DNA of 64,000 nucleotides from Zingiber officinale (Eukaryota > Streptophyta > Magnoliopsida > Zingiberales > Zingiberaceae), in contig NC_056000.1 of assembly GCF_018446385.1 (NCBI RefSeq), positions 31,140,011 through 31,204,010 of the forward strand, given 5' to 3'. Position numbers and translations under genes: made by a program. This document shows, piece by piece, positions 44,980-57,161 of this stretch. Below the pieces are notes generated by a model. That model was given only the letters and a program-made list of their open reading frames with translations. It made no database searches and was not told the DNA's origin. How positions within the stretch are numbered: position 1 is the first letter of the stretch; the number at the start of each line of letters is the position of its first letter.

Positions 44980-45880
44980 AGTTAAACTTGAATTGGAAAC
45001 GGAATTTAACATTTTTACTTTAAGTTTAACTCATGTGTTCTTTAGTAATTAAAATTTGGATTGCAAACGATACTTAACATTATTAATCCAAGTTCATCCT
45101 ATGTTACAGAAGTTGATTAAATATCTATTTCAAGGATTGACTTCCAGGTTAAACATCGTGAAGCACTTGGCCTTCTTGGGTATCGGATCATCCACCACTT
45201 CCTAGACAAAACCTTTCAAAGAAATTGGATATTTAAACTTCTTACAGGAACCCTACGTTTAACTACAAAGATCTCAATAGAAGCACAAGATCAAAACACT
45301 AAATCGAAACACAAAAAATGAAACACGAAATCGCTAGCCTCTTGTGTTGGTATTTCAGGATCCATACAAAGAAAAACTAAACTAGTACACCGCGGAAATA
45401 ATTAACTAGTTATACCTTTCTTTGTATTTTAAAAGACCTCTTGATTTTCTGTTGTATTCCTCTTCTCTTCTTGGACGTCGTGTCGGTGATAATATACCAA
45501 GACGAAGACACCCGACCTTCTCCTTCTTTTCCAAGCTTTCGGTCACCAAAGAATACAAAGTGAAGAGGCCTCCTCCTCCTTCTTCTCCTCGAAGCAACCG
45601 GCCACCAAGGTAGAGACTTCTCCAAAGGGGCACAGACCCTAATGAAGAAGAAAGGATGGATGCCGCCAGCCTTTAGGGAAAGAAGACAATAAAAGAAGAT
45701 AGAAGAAGGACCGACCATACAAGAGAATAAAAGAGGAGCCTTAGGTTGTGTTTTTTTAGAGAGCATCCCCTCCTCCTCTTTTATAATCTTTGCTAGCGGC
45801 TAATAAAAAAAAGTTTTTATAAAATTAAATCAATTATGTCAAAATTAATCAATAAAGTTGATTAGATTTATCATATTGTT
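44980..45880 (-). mobile_element. Degenerate Copia-like LTR or leader, minus strand
   Basis: TTGGATTGCAAACGATAC (45056-45073) and its surroundings are the reverse complement of the repeated motif at 12380-12470, so the same family is present in opposite orientation. The C/T-rich stretch 45420-45770 is purine-rich on the minus strand. No intact ends can be drawn. Confidence 0.4.
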
Positions 45881-46756
45881 TTTTTTAACGTGCGCTGGTA
45901 AAATCACACAATAAAGCTTAGACCAGGTTGTCGGTCAGATTACGTCACCCTTAGTCTGTCCTGCCTCAATTATTAATACACCCTTAAATCCTTTTTGAAT
46001 CGGTACATTTCTTTCCACTCATTAAAATGATGATTATCTTTGGACAAAAGGTGATAACGTTCGTCCCAGCGTCCTTTTGGACCTTGCCCAAGATTATCAT
46101 GAGGGGGATTAATCATGGTAGTTGAAGGAGTTAAAGGCACAGTGAAAATAATGACTATCCTTGAAACACAAGATAAAAATTCGAATTTAAACGGGATCCT
46201 TAAAATTTAATAAGATGTTAAATTTTACTATATAAACTAATAGGTATACAAAATTCAATAATTTATTGTGTTCATTCCAAAACAATTTTATATAAAAGTA
46301 GAATGGACATTGTATCTAGTTGCATAATTATTGAATAAAAGAGTGTACTATTATAATAATTTTTTCTATTGGTTATTATCTCTAATTAGTAGGTTTAATT
46401 ATAAGTTGTATATATAAGTATAAACTAAACCCATTAAAATAATCTAATTTAGACTTATTGAGTTTCGATTGTTGGATGCAGACCTTATATATATAAAATC
46501 TATAGTCCTGTATCTATTATCTATATAATGATAATAGATGTTCAATATATATAAAAACTTATAGTCTCACATTTATTATTATCTATATGCAGATAATAGA
46601 TATCCACTATACATAAGGTTTGTTTCCAAAGGTTTAGGGGAAAAAAAAAATCCCGACCCTAAGTTCCTTGGAAAACCTTTCTTTTCTTTCTGCTGCATCT
46701 TTTTCCACAGGGATTATTTAGATTTTCTTGTTCTTATATTTCCTATATGTGAGTTC
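45881..46756. other. Intergenic, AT-rich
   Basis: There is no gene. Between 46470 and 46625 an ATTATCTATAT / ATAATAGAT motif is repeated twice in near-tandem with inverted parts. Otherwise it is featureless. Confidence 0.4.
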
Positions 46757-46773
46757 TTTATGTTTTTAGAATT

Positions 46774-46912
46774 GTCGATTCTCATGAACTGACGACCTGG
46801 GGTTTACCCCGTCATGTGTTTATGGCCTGTGTACCTGCATGAACTTCCCTCCCCTCCCTCCATATCCGTGGGGCCGATACTAGGGGGCCGCTAAGGTAGC
46901 GGATCTACCTTT
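46774..46912. mobile_element. Second SINE, 139 bp, with 17-bp TSD
   Basis: TTTATGTTTTTAGAATT occurs perfectly at 46757-46773 and 46913-46929. The body contains GGGGTTTACCCCG, a B-box-like block, and ends in a small hairpin AGGTAGCGGATCTACCT followed by T6, which could be a pol III stop. It differs in sequence from the SINE at 38180, so it is probably another family. The A box is not obvious. Confidence 0.7.
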
Positions 46913-46929
46913 TTTATGTTTTTAGAATT

Positions 46930-47812
46930 TATGTGGTATAGGTTTTACAAGAACTATCAATTGGTATCATGAACCAAGTTTTCGTTTTTATTAGAAGTAA
47001 AATTTAAATTTTCCGTCGATTTATTATTTGTATACTAGATAAGTTTTCTTAGTTAATATAAATTTTTTATTATCAAAAATTATATAATAGAAAATTAGGA
47101 TAGACTTATTTTCCGAATTTTTCGTGTTTCTTATAAGAATATGAAGAATGTCGAAAAATGTCACTATTTAATTTAATTTTAGATAAAATTATAATAATTC
47201 GATTATTTTAGTAAGCAATCAATTTCTAAGTCTAAAAATTTTAAACATAAATGATAGAAAATTTTAATCTATAAGTTTATCTTAAACTCACATGAATGGG
47301 TAATCGATTAAGTTTTTAATCGATTAAAATTTTTCCTTAATCAATTGAATGTTGGTTTTTTCATCGATTAAGTTCTGGTTTTAATCGATAAAGTTTTTTT
47401 TAATCGAATGATTTCGTGAAACAGTAAATAACGGTTTCATGCATGTAATACTATTTCATGTGAATGCATTAAAAAAAATTACAATATATTGTTTCAACGT
47501 GAAACAGTGTACAGAAAAGTTTTTTTTATTAATTATGTATGAATAATTAAATTAATTGATTCATCATCAATCTTAATAGATTAAAGTTTATTTTAATCGA
47601 TTAATATTTACAGTGAATCGATTGCATGCATGTAACCGTGCGTGAATATTCATGTTACATTTGGTTGTGTGTAATGTAATGAAGTTGGTAATAAAATTAA
47701 ATTTGTAATGTAATATAATATAATGTTGATTATATTATTATGTTTGGTAATATAATATATGTAATCTTTGATTACAAGTGTGATTATATTCTTTTGTTTG
47801 ATGTCCATTATT
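46930..47812. other. Worn LTR-retrotransposon leader with TTAATCGATTAA dyads
   Basis: TTGGTATCATGAACCAAG (about 46960) resembles a Met-tRNA PBS. Between 47296 and 47625 about eight copies of TTAATCGATTAA or close variants appear, another family-specific dyad array. No coding sequence. Confidence 0.45.
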
Positions 47813-48117
47813 TTTTAACAAAATTAAAATCTCTCTTTTAACCATTGTAGATAACTACAAAAAAGAAAAGATTTTAACAAAATTAAAATATCTCTTTTAA
47901 CCATTATAGATAACTACAAAAAGGAAAGATTTTAACAAAATTAAAATCTCTCTTTAACCATTGTAGATAACTATAAAAAGGAAAGATTTAAACAAAATTA
48001 AAATATCTATTTTAACCATCGTAGATAACTACAAAAAAGGAAAGATTTTAACAAAATTAAAATATCTCTTTTAACCATTGTAAAAAGCTATAAAAGGAAA
48101 GATTTTAACAAAATTTT
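47813..48117. repeat. 57-59 bp minisatellite, 5.2 copies
   Basis: Unit starts are 47813, 47872, 47930, 47987 and 48046, each beginning TTTTAACAAAATTAAAAT, with small indels between copies. The last partial copy ends at 48117. Confidence 0.9.
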
Positions 48118-48831
48118 ATTTTCAACAAAACTTCCTTTTCTCTTCTTGTATGGCCGACCCCATGCTTGGGCACCAAGCATGGCTTGGCCGGCCCACATCT
48201 TGGGCACCAAGAGAGCTTGGTCGGCCCCTTGCTTGGGCACCAAGCAAGGATGTGGCCGACCCCTCATTTGGGTAAGAAGGAAAATCAAAACGGGTGAACA
48301 CAAGGCTTTATAGAGGCTACAGCAGGGACCGAGAGGAGGAATTGGTTTTGACCTCCCGATGAGCTTGAGCTTCCTGTGTTCGACCCGAACACCGAACTTA
48401 AGTTCATCGATAATAACTCATACCACTAAAGAGTTATTATTAAACTACCGCACAAATCTCATATTACATTATAGACTCCTTCTTATCATGAATGCATTAA
48501 TCTCCCTGTGTTTAAAATATCGAATGCACATTAATTAAATGAGTTACTGACAACTCACTTAATTAATATCTAGCTCCAAAAGTAGTACCACTCAACTTCA
48601 TTGTCATGTCGGACTAAGTCCACCTGCAGGGTTTACATGATAATCCTTATGAACTCCTCAAAAGGACATCATCAACCTAGATAACTAAGACACAGTTTCC
48701 TTTTATAATCAACAATACACCATATAAATAATATTATTTCCCAATTTATCGAATAAATCTCACCCATTGATAAATTAAAGAAATAAATGCTACGTATATG
48801 TGCTTGTTATTATATCGGGATTAAGTGTACG
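48118..48831 (-). mobile_element. Probable degenerate Copia LTR, minus strand
   Basis: GGCCGACCCC and TTGGGCACCAAG units repeat three times at 48153-48250. They are followed by CTCCCTGTGTTTAAAATATC and GAGTTACTGACAACTCAC, pieces I associate with plant Copia LTRs; that is recall, not a search. No ORF. Confidence 0.35.
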
Positions 48832-48872
48832 TGTTGGTGCGGTTAGCACTAACGGTCTAACTCAGGTTTTGA

Positions 48873-51528
48873 TGTAAAATACTGGAAAAATGACGAATAT
48901 TAATAAGGGAATTTTCCAGAATTTTTGGATATTTTTCGGGAATTTTTCGGAGCTCGTATGGACGAGTTAGCGGGGACCGGAACGGGGCCCAGAAAAGTCT
49001 ATTTGGGCTATCCGATTTAAGTGAGGAATTGTTCCTTTAATAAATTCTTTTATTAAATATTTCTTATTCTTTTTTTCTCTCTTATATCGCCGAATTCCTT
49101 AAGCCCGACCCGCACCTCATCTCTTCCCCGACGCCGCCGACTACTCCAAGCCCTAACCGCTGCCCTCTCCGCCGCCGAAGCCTTCACCCCTCGGTGCCCT
49201 AGCCACCCGACGCCGAGCCACTGCCGTCGGCGACGCACAGAGCAGGGCCGGTCAGCTTCCTCCTTTCTCCCAAGTCCGATTTCTCTGTGCCCTTCTTCCT
49301 CTCTGCCGCGTCTTGGCACAGCGCCGATCGCCTCTCCCTCCGCCCGGAGCAGCGCTGCCGCCGGCCTTCCTCAGCCCTAGAGCTTTCCCTCCGATCGTCG
49401 AGCAGAGCTTCTGCCCTAGCCGAGCGCCTTCGATTACTGCCGCCGGCACCTCTTTCATTCCGAGCAGTGCAGATTTGATCTAGGGCTCGAGTTCGGTGGC
49501 ACATCTCTCCCCTTTTGTCAATTCAGTCACGTACGTTTACTGTGATAGTGCTGAATTGGGATTACCGGTGGCCGGATTTGGAGGTAGATTTTCCTTGTAT
49601 ATTTGGATTTAGTAGTAGGGTGTTATCCTTGCTAAATCTGCCAACCAAACTGAGTTGTGCAGGGATATCGTCACTTCCGGCTAGATTCGAGGAAAAACTG
49701 TAGCTTGTTGCTGGAATCAATACTGTCCCACTGTTTCTTGGTGAGTTTTGGATAGAAGTAAGAGCATTGTTATTAGAATAAATATAGATTACATGGTTAG
49801 GTATCAAGTTCATGTATTAATCTGACACAATTTGATTGTAGATAATTGGAGATACCTAATCCATTGTAGTTGTGGAAAGGGTTAGGGTTAGTGAGTTAAC
49901 TCTAATTGAATAATGAAATTATGATTTGGTTTAGTTAATGAAGGCATGATAGAATTAACTAAATTAAATATGGACACAGGACTTTGACGCGAGACGAGTA
50001 TCTCGGAGTCAGGATTTGGACCATTTTATCGGAGGCGGGTACTTTTGACTTATTGTCTTTGATATGCTTAGTAATGAAAATAATATGTTGCATTAATTGT
50101 GTTCCCTATTTACTTCGGTTAGTCACTGCCCAATACATGTTACCTGTTTGATTGATTGTTTGATTGCATCTCGTATTGGTCTTGTACCTGATCTATCATG
50201 CTCATGGGTAGTGATATAACCACGTTTCACATGTTCAGGACCTAGGTTTGATACCTTATTGATCAGTATATCTTGATATGATTCATTCGCTTTTGTGCAC
50301 ATTATGATATGTCCAGAGGTTGGATTAGTATATTACCATGTTTAGTGACATGCACCATTTGCATGATCGCATGCTGTGCGATAGATTGCTCCATTATTGT
50401 CGAGCACATTGCCAGTTTCATCACTGTTCGGTGCTCCGTTGTGACGCTCATGGGTAGCGAGATATAGCGTGGTAGCACGTCAGTTTGACTCTTCCGGTGC
50501 TCCGTTGATCCGCTCAGGGGTGTGATGCAGCGTGTAGCACGTTAGAGATCCCTCCCGTCACAGCGTCCGGGAGTTGAGAGCATTGCGCCCCCATTTATGA
50601 TTTGGGGTAGAAGTACGTATGTACTCCGACAGCATCCGTCCACTCGATCACTCATCGAGTAGTGTTGTTGAGTGCACGGTTGTCACAGCCTACCCATCTC
50701 CCCATCGTTGTGTGAGTGACTGACTGGCGTCGGGGTGACCATGACATTGGCATCATATGCATGATGCATTTTAGTTGTGTTTGTGTTTGTTGCACTTATA
50801 TGCCGCATATTGCTTGGATACCTTGATTGACATGCATACAGGTCTTCTATACCTTCTGACTGTTTTTACCGGGTCCTGGTTAGTATGGATTCTCTCCTGT
50901 CTTCTTTGGTTTGTAGTTACCTTTATCTTTATCAGATGATGCATGATTAGTGCTAGGTGTTATTTCTTTACTTTGCATATCAATTGTACCTGCTGAGTGT
51001 TGGACTCACCCCGCCTCCATTGTTGTTATTTTCAGGTTGATGCTGTCAGGAGGGAGTTCCAGTCGCTAGTCCCCACAGCACGTAGTGCTAGTCCTCTGCT
51101 GGGTTGAGTTGTTATTTTATTTTAGTTTTTTTTTATTCTCTATCAGACTTTGTTTTAGTCTTGTTTTGGATTTTTCATATGGATATTGTATGGAATCCTT
51201 TCGTTTGATGGACCTTTGATATGATTTGGATTTTATTCTACTATATGCCTGCCTGGACGGCAGAAGAGGTGGGTTCGTCGGTTTTGAGCTTTACGAGTGT
51301 AGTGGAGTAGGGTGGATTTCGAGTCAGAGTTTTATTGTTTTGTTTACTATTTTATTAACTGCGTGGTCGTGGCAGCCAGAGGCTGAATACTTATATAAAC
51401 TGCGTGGTGATTGATTTTATTTACTGTTTTTATTCCAGCCGCCTGTGGCTGAGGTATTTATGTATGTAGAAAGTTTCAGATTGTCCGTCGTACAGGGGAG
51501 ATGCTGCCGACTCCTCTGGGGCGTGACA
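48873..51528 (+). repeat. 5' LTR of the Tekay element
   Basis: 2656 bp. Positions 49090-49480 are strongly GC-rich. The first 1.6 kb is nearly identical to the 3' LTR, whereas about 50520-50960 differs by many small indels. No clear TATA box was chosen. Confidence 0.92.
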
Positions 51529-51534
51529 ATTTAG

Positions 51535-51550
51535 TGGTATCAGAGCACAG
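51535..51550 (+). promoter_or_regulatory. Primer-binding site of the Tekay element
   Basis: TGGTATCAGAGCACAG, six bases after the LTR end, is complementary to the 3' end of initiator methionine tRNA, the usual primer of plant chromoviruses. Confidence 0.85.
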
Positions 51551-51918
51551 TTATACGATCTTTTGTTTCGTATTTTGGATTTTCGGGATTTATCTGATAC
51601 CAATTTATTGGTATCAGAGCAGGTTATGGATACCTGCTTTTGGTTTCTGGAGATTTATCGGATACCGGTTGTTGGTATTCTGGATATTTGGGTTAGCCAG
51701 GTTTGCGAGTCAAACTTGGCATTATCGGATTTTCGATATGGTTATGTTTCGGATTTCTGTTTCGGATTTATTTGGATTTCCGACGATATGTACGTTCGGA
51801 ATTTTGAGGTCAAATTGGGGACTGGACAGCGACGGAACATCTCCAGACAGCAAATAGGTATGTTGTTATTTTATGTTGGTTATATTGGTATTGATATCTG
51901 TAATTTAATTTAACAGAT

Positions 51919-54210
51919 ATGAGACGATCTACTCGTATTGCTGCGAGACGTGGTGCTGGTCGACCACGTGCGAGGACCACGGGATCTCTGGATATGCCAG
52001 AGATGCCCACTGTTAGTGAGCCTGTCAGTCAGGGACAGACTCAGGATGCAGCGGGAGCATCGGGCTCTCAAATCCCGATAGCTCCTGTAGAGATACCTAC
52101 TTTGGCCACACCGACGGTATCCACGCCTACCCTATTTACAGTACCATCAGGGGTACCATTGCCAGTGCAGCCTACAGCGTATTCAGTGTCACCACCACTT
52201 GGATCTACGGTGTATCCTATACCAGTGGCACCTGTGCCCCCAGTGCCTACAGTAGCAGCTGCTGCACCACATGCGGTACCTTTTCCTACCGTACCTCCAG
52301 TTGCCACCACTTTTATTCCCCAGGCAGTACCACCGACGGCCTATGCTCCGGTATATACAGCAGCACCGGGAGTTCTTCCTCCGGTTTATTCCGCGGTACC
52401 ACCTGTAGTATCAGCTCCAGTGTTTCCGCCAGTTCCTGCAGCCGTCCCGACACAGCTCACTGATATTGTCGCTGCACGAGCTAGGATTCCAGCACTGGCC
52501 GAGTCGATGAAGACTCGTTTCACTCTTTTCCGCGGAGATCTCGATCCGAGTATGGCTTTGTCGTGGATAGAGACTATGGAGCAGACTTTCTTCTATATGG
52601 CTTGCTCCGAGTGGGAGAAAGCAGAGCTGGCTGCCTATCATTTACGGGATGAAGCAAATGCCTGGTGGATTTCTCAGCGTTCTATTATTGGTGAGCGCAA
52701 CGTCACATGGACCAGGTTCAGAGAGGCTTTTGAGAGCCGTTTCTTTCCACTGTCCTATCAGATGGCTCGCCGACAGGATTTTATGAGTCTGAGGCAGAAT
52801 AATCGCTCTGTGACCGAGTATAATACTGAATTCCTCCGGTTGGCTCAGTTTTGTCCAGAGTTAGTTGCGGAGGACAGAACTCGCATGATGCAGTTTATTC
52901 AGGGATTGGATGGTTATCTGCATGTACAGCTTGCCGGATTAGGGATTACATCTTACTCTGATGCATTGAATCGAGCTTTGATGATAGAGTTAGCTCGGCA
53001 GACAGCATATCCGGACAGGAAAAGAAAGCATACGGGTCAGACTTCAGGGCAGGTCCAGCAGACACAGGCGACAGGACAGCCTCAGAGCAGTCACAGACGG
53101 TCAGGTCAGGGTACTTCTGGGGCGTCTCGTAGGCCTCAGAAATCAGGGCGGTCTTCTTCAGGACGTTCCCGGTTTTCTCAGCAGAACCGGCAACCACCTT
53201 CCGGTGATACTCAGTGTTTCCGATGTGGTTCCAGAGACCACATCACTTCAGCCTGCACTCTGGAACAGTCAGTTTGTTTTTATTGCAAACTGCCTGGGCA
53301 CCAGAGCCGAGATTGTCAGCTGAAGGCTCAGCACACGGCTTCCGGAGGGTCAGAGCAGAGGGGACAGTCTAGTCAGTCAGTGTCTCGACGAGGAGGGCGG
53401 AGATTCACACCCTCACAGCGTCAGCAGGGAGCAGCTCCCTCCGCAGCAGCATTTGGCATGCTTGGACAGGAGTACTCCAGTGCTTCTGTAGCACCCCAGA
53501 GTTATGCACCAGGACCTTATTATCCGACTCAGGGGCAGTATCAGACTCAGTCCCAGCCAGCTGCACAGTATCAGTCACCATCCTCTCAGTCTTCTCTGGC
53601 TCATTATCCAGCACCGCCTCAGTGGCAGGCTTCTGCCCAGCCGCTGGCAGCGTTACCTCCTCCTCCTCCGCCAGAGACTGGACGAGTTCATGCTATTACC
53701 AGAGAGGATGCTCAGCGGGCCGACGGATCCGTTTTCCGCGGTACGATTTTCATTTATGCATTTACTGCTGATATTTTGATTGATACTGGTAGTTCGCATT
53801 CTTTTATATCCCGTACCTTTATGCGGGAGATTGGTAGATTACCTACTGTTAGGTTGCGGCGATTGACTGTCTCTTTACCGTCCGGTGATACTTTAGACGT
53901 CACCCAGGAGATCAGAGGTTGCCCGTTAGACTTTGGCAACATGGTACTTACGGTAGATCTTCTAGTATTGGAGATGGTCGAGTTTGATATCATTCTTGGC
54001 ATGGATTGGCTGTCAATATATCATGCTACCGTTGATTGCCAGACGAGGGTGGTCACCTTCCGGCCTCCGAACCAACCCTCGTGGAGTTTCGCTGGCATCA
54101 GCGGCAGCATCTCGATTATTTCGGCGATTTCTCACGGTTGTCATGGTTTTCTGTTATCGTTGATCGGTATGAGGACGGTAGTAGTTCGCAGACTCTCGAC
54201 GCGTTCGTAG
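51919..54210 (+). pseudogene. Tekay gag and protease (5' part of gag-pol)
   Basis: Open from ATG 51919 for 763 codons. A Pro/Val/Ala-rich N-terminal region leads to the gag capsid domain at about residues 195-360 (WEKAELAAYHLRDEANAWW, EYNTEFLRLAQFCPELV). Then come two CCHC zinc knuckles, CFRCGSRDHITSAC (about residue 433) and CFYCKLPGHQSRDC (about residue 452). A Gln/Ser-rich linker follows, then the aspartic protease DILIDTGSSHSFIS with catalytic Asp622 and the C-terminal LGMDWLS. After VVTFRPPNQPSWSF the frame degenerates from about 54090, so the link to RT is broken. The gag part alone could still be translated. The start sits 22 codons after a strong Arg-rich N-terminus common in this group. 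Confidence 0.85.
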
Positions 54211-55937
54211 TCCGGAGTACCCGGATGTATTTCGGAGTGCGGTTTGCCTCCCGAAGGCCGGTGGAGTTCGCTATTGAGTGATTCCGGAACCGCTACCGAC
54301 ATCAAGCTCCGTGATCGTATGGCACCAAAAGAGTTGAACGAGCTGAAGGTTCAACCCGGGAGCTTTTAGACAGAGGATTCATTCGCCTAGCGTTTCACCA
54401 TGGGGTTCTCCGATTATTTGTCAAGAAGAAAGGCGGCACCATGAGGTTATGTATTGACTACTGACAGATGACCATCGAAATAAATATCCATTACCACGGA
54501 TCGAGGATTTGTTTGATCACTCAGAGTACTTCGATGTATTCTAAGATTGATCTGCGATCCGGATATCATCAGCTGAGAGTCAGAGATTCTGATATCCAGA
54601 AGACAGCTTTCCGTACCAGATACGGTCATTATGAGTTTTTGGTAATGCCATTTGGGCTTACCAATGCTCCAGCGGTGTTTATGGATTTGATGAACCGCAT
54701 CTTTCTGGAGTATCTGGATCAGTTTGTTATCGTTTTCATTGATGACATATTGGTCTACTCTCGTTCCGAGGAGGAGCATGCACAGCATCTTCGCACAGTC
54801 TTGGAGATTCTTCGACGACATCAGCTGTACGCGAAGTTCAGCAAGTGTGCATTCTGGCTATCCTCAGTTGGGTTTTTGGGACACGTGGTTTCTAGCAGAG
54901 GTATTTCAGTTGATCCTCAGAAGATCGAGGCTGTCACCGGTTGGGAGCAGCCGAAGTCAGTTCAGGAGATCCGCAGTTTTCTGGGATTGGCTGGATATTA
55001 CCGACGTTTTGTTGAGGGTTTCTCGCGTATTGCTATGCCACTGACACGTCTTACCCGGAAAGGCGTGAAATTCATATGGTCCGAGGATTGCGAGACCAGC
55101 TTTCAGGAGCTGAAGCGGAGATTAGTGTCGGCTCCAGTTTTGGTTTTACCTTCTGGAGAGGATGGATTTGTACTTTACACCGACGCGTCTCTACAGGGTT
55201 TGGGCGCTGTTCTGATGCAGCACGGCAGAGTAGTCTCTTATGCTTCTCGTCAGTTGAAGGAGCATGAGAAGAACTACCCAGTTCATGACTTGGAGTTAGC
55301 TGCCATCATCTTTGCTCTGAAGTTATGGCGACATCATTTATACGGTATCACATTTGAGATTCTCACTGATCATAAGAGTCTCAAATACATTTTTACTCAG
55401 AAGGAGCTTAATCTCCGACAGAGGAGATGGATGGAGTTCCTGAAGGACTACGATTGTACCATTAGCTACCACCCTGGGAAAGCTAATGTGGTTGCAGATG
55501 CACTCAGCAGGAAGTCCAGAGGGACTTTGGCTTGCCACCGGACTTCAGTCACGGACTTGATTCAGAGTTTCTCGGAGTTAGATCTTGAGGAGCAGGGACC
55601 GACAGAGCAGGGTATTCTTGTTACCATGGTTGCTCAGTCGTCGATCAGGACGAGGATCCGAGAGGCACAGGCTAGTGATCAGCATTTGCAGTTTATTAGC
55701 AGTCAGATAGCTTCCGGGCAGCAGACCGAGTTCACACGAGACGAGGAGGGTGTTATATACTTCCAAGGCAGATTATGCGTACCTCAGTCTCATCCGGTCT
55801 TACAGGAGCTACTCCAGGAGGCTCACCGTTCTCGATTTGCGATCTATCCAGGCAGGACCCGTATGTATCGAGATTTGAGACGTTCCTATTGGTGGAACGG
55901 TATGAAGAAAGACATTGCGGATTTTGTCAGCAGGTGA
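54211..55937 (+). pseudogene. Tekay reverse transcriptase, RNase H and integrase N-terminus (broken)
   Basis: 54211-54540 is riddled with small indels and stops. Fragments such as MAPKEL, FVKKKGGTM and LCIDY are readable in different frames. From about 54545 it is open: [36 protein letters not shown] and the active-site FIDDIL (about 54737-54754). RNase H follows at about 55160-55510 ([32 protein letters not shown]). Next is the start of the integrase zinc-binding region ([20 protein letters not shown]). The frame stops at TGA 55935, where the second half of the HHCC zinc finger (the paired cysteines) appears deleted. The polymerase would lack its fingers N-terminus. Confidence 0.85.
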
Positions 55938-57052
55938 AGGCTGAGCACTAGAGACCTGCAGGATTACTTCAGCGGATTCCTATTCCTGAGTGGAAGTGGG
56001 ATCACATTACCATGGACTTTGTGGTAGGGTTGCCGAGGACACGACGAGGCCATGACGCGATTTGGGTAATCGTTGATCGATTAACCAAATCCGCGCACTT
56101 CTTAGCGATTCGAAGGACTGATTCCCTGGATCGATTGGCAGATCTGTATTGCCGGGAGATCATCAGACTACATGGTGTTCCGTTGAGTATCATTTCGGAT
56201 AGAGATCCACGGTTTACGTCTCGTTTCTGGCAGAGTCTGCAGCAGGCCTTGGGCACACAGCTCCGTTTCAGTACAGCTTTCCATCCACAGACAGATGGAC
56301 AGTCAGAGCGGACCATTCAGACTTTAGAGGATCTGCTGAGGTCATGTGTTATGGATTTCGGAGGCAGTTGGGAGGACCATCTGCCATTAGTAGAGTTTGC
56401 CTACAACAACAGCTTCCATTCGGCTATCCAGATGGCACCGTTCGAGGCGTTGTATGGTAGACCTTGTCGGACACCCGTCCTTTGGGATGAGGTTGGAGAG
56501 GCTCAGTTGTTGGGACCTCATAGAGTTCAACAGGATGCAGAGTTGGTCCGTACTATCAGACGGAGGATGTCAGAGGCGCAGGATCGCCAGAAGAGTTATG
56601 CTGATCGGAGACGCAGACCACTAGAGTTCTCTGTTGGCGACCATGTATTTCTACGAGTTTCACCCACGAAAGGGGTGAAGAGATTTGGCCTCAGAGGTAA
56701 GCTAGCTCCGCGGTACATTGGTCCCTTCGAGATCTTGGAGAGGATCGGAGCAGTAGCTTACCGACTGGCACTACCACCGTCCCTGTCAGGCGTGCACGAT
56801 GTATTTCATGTATCCATGCTGAGGAGATATGTACCCGATCCGACGCATGTGCTGGCAGATATCCCAGTTCCAGTTCAGCCTGACATTACCTATGAGGAGG
56901 TTCCGGTACGGATTCTCGACCGGAAAGAGCGTCAGTTGCGGAACAAGACTATCCGGCTGGTTAAAGTCGGATGGCAGCATCACTCGGACGAGGAGGCTAC
57001 TTGGGAGCTCGAGGATACTATCCGAGCTCGATATCCCCATCTTTTCACTTGA
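55938..57052 (+). pseudogene. Tekay integrase core and chromodomain-like C-terminus
   Basis: After a frame change and a TAG near 55948, the integrase core reads from about 56000. The first catalytic Asp is in MDFVVGLP, the second in ISDRDPRF and the Glu in TDGQSERTIQTLE (DDE triad present). VFLRVSPTKGVKRFG and APRYIGPFEIL form the GPY/F-type region. The end, VRILDRKERQLRNKTI to WELEDTIRARYPHLF, is a chromodomain-like module thought to guide insertion to heterochromatin. The frame ends at TGA 57050-57052, about 100 bp before the PPT. The core itself looks intact, but it is cut off from the zinc finger. Confidence 0.88.
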
Positions 57053-57150
57053 GGTATGTGATTTATTTACCGTTCAGCATTTATACACTATGTATGTTGT
57101 TTGTACTTGCTGATGGTAGATATTGAAATTTGGGGACCAAATTTTTATTA

Positions 57151-57161
57151 GTGGGGGAGAA
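57151..57161 (+). promoter_or_regulatory. Polypurine tract of the Tekay element
   Basis: GTGGGGGAGAA directly precedes the 3' LTR start at 57162. Confidence 0.85.

Noticed and set aside
49053..49504. Arg/Ala-rich frames on both strands of the Tekay LTRs (also 57342-57793)
   Set aside because: They are due to GC-rich LTR sequence; both LTR copies carry them and no known protein is resembled.
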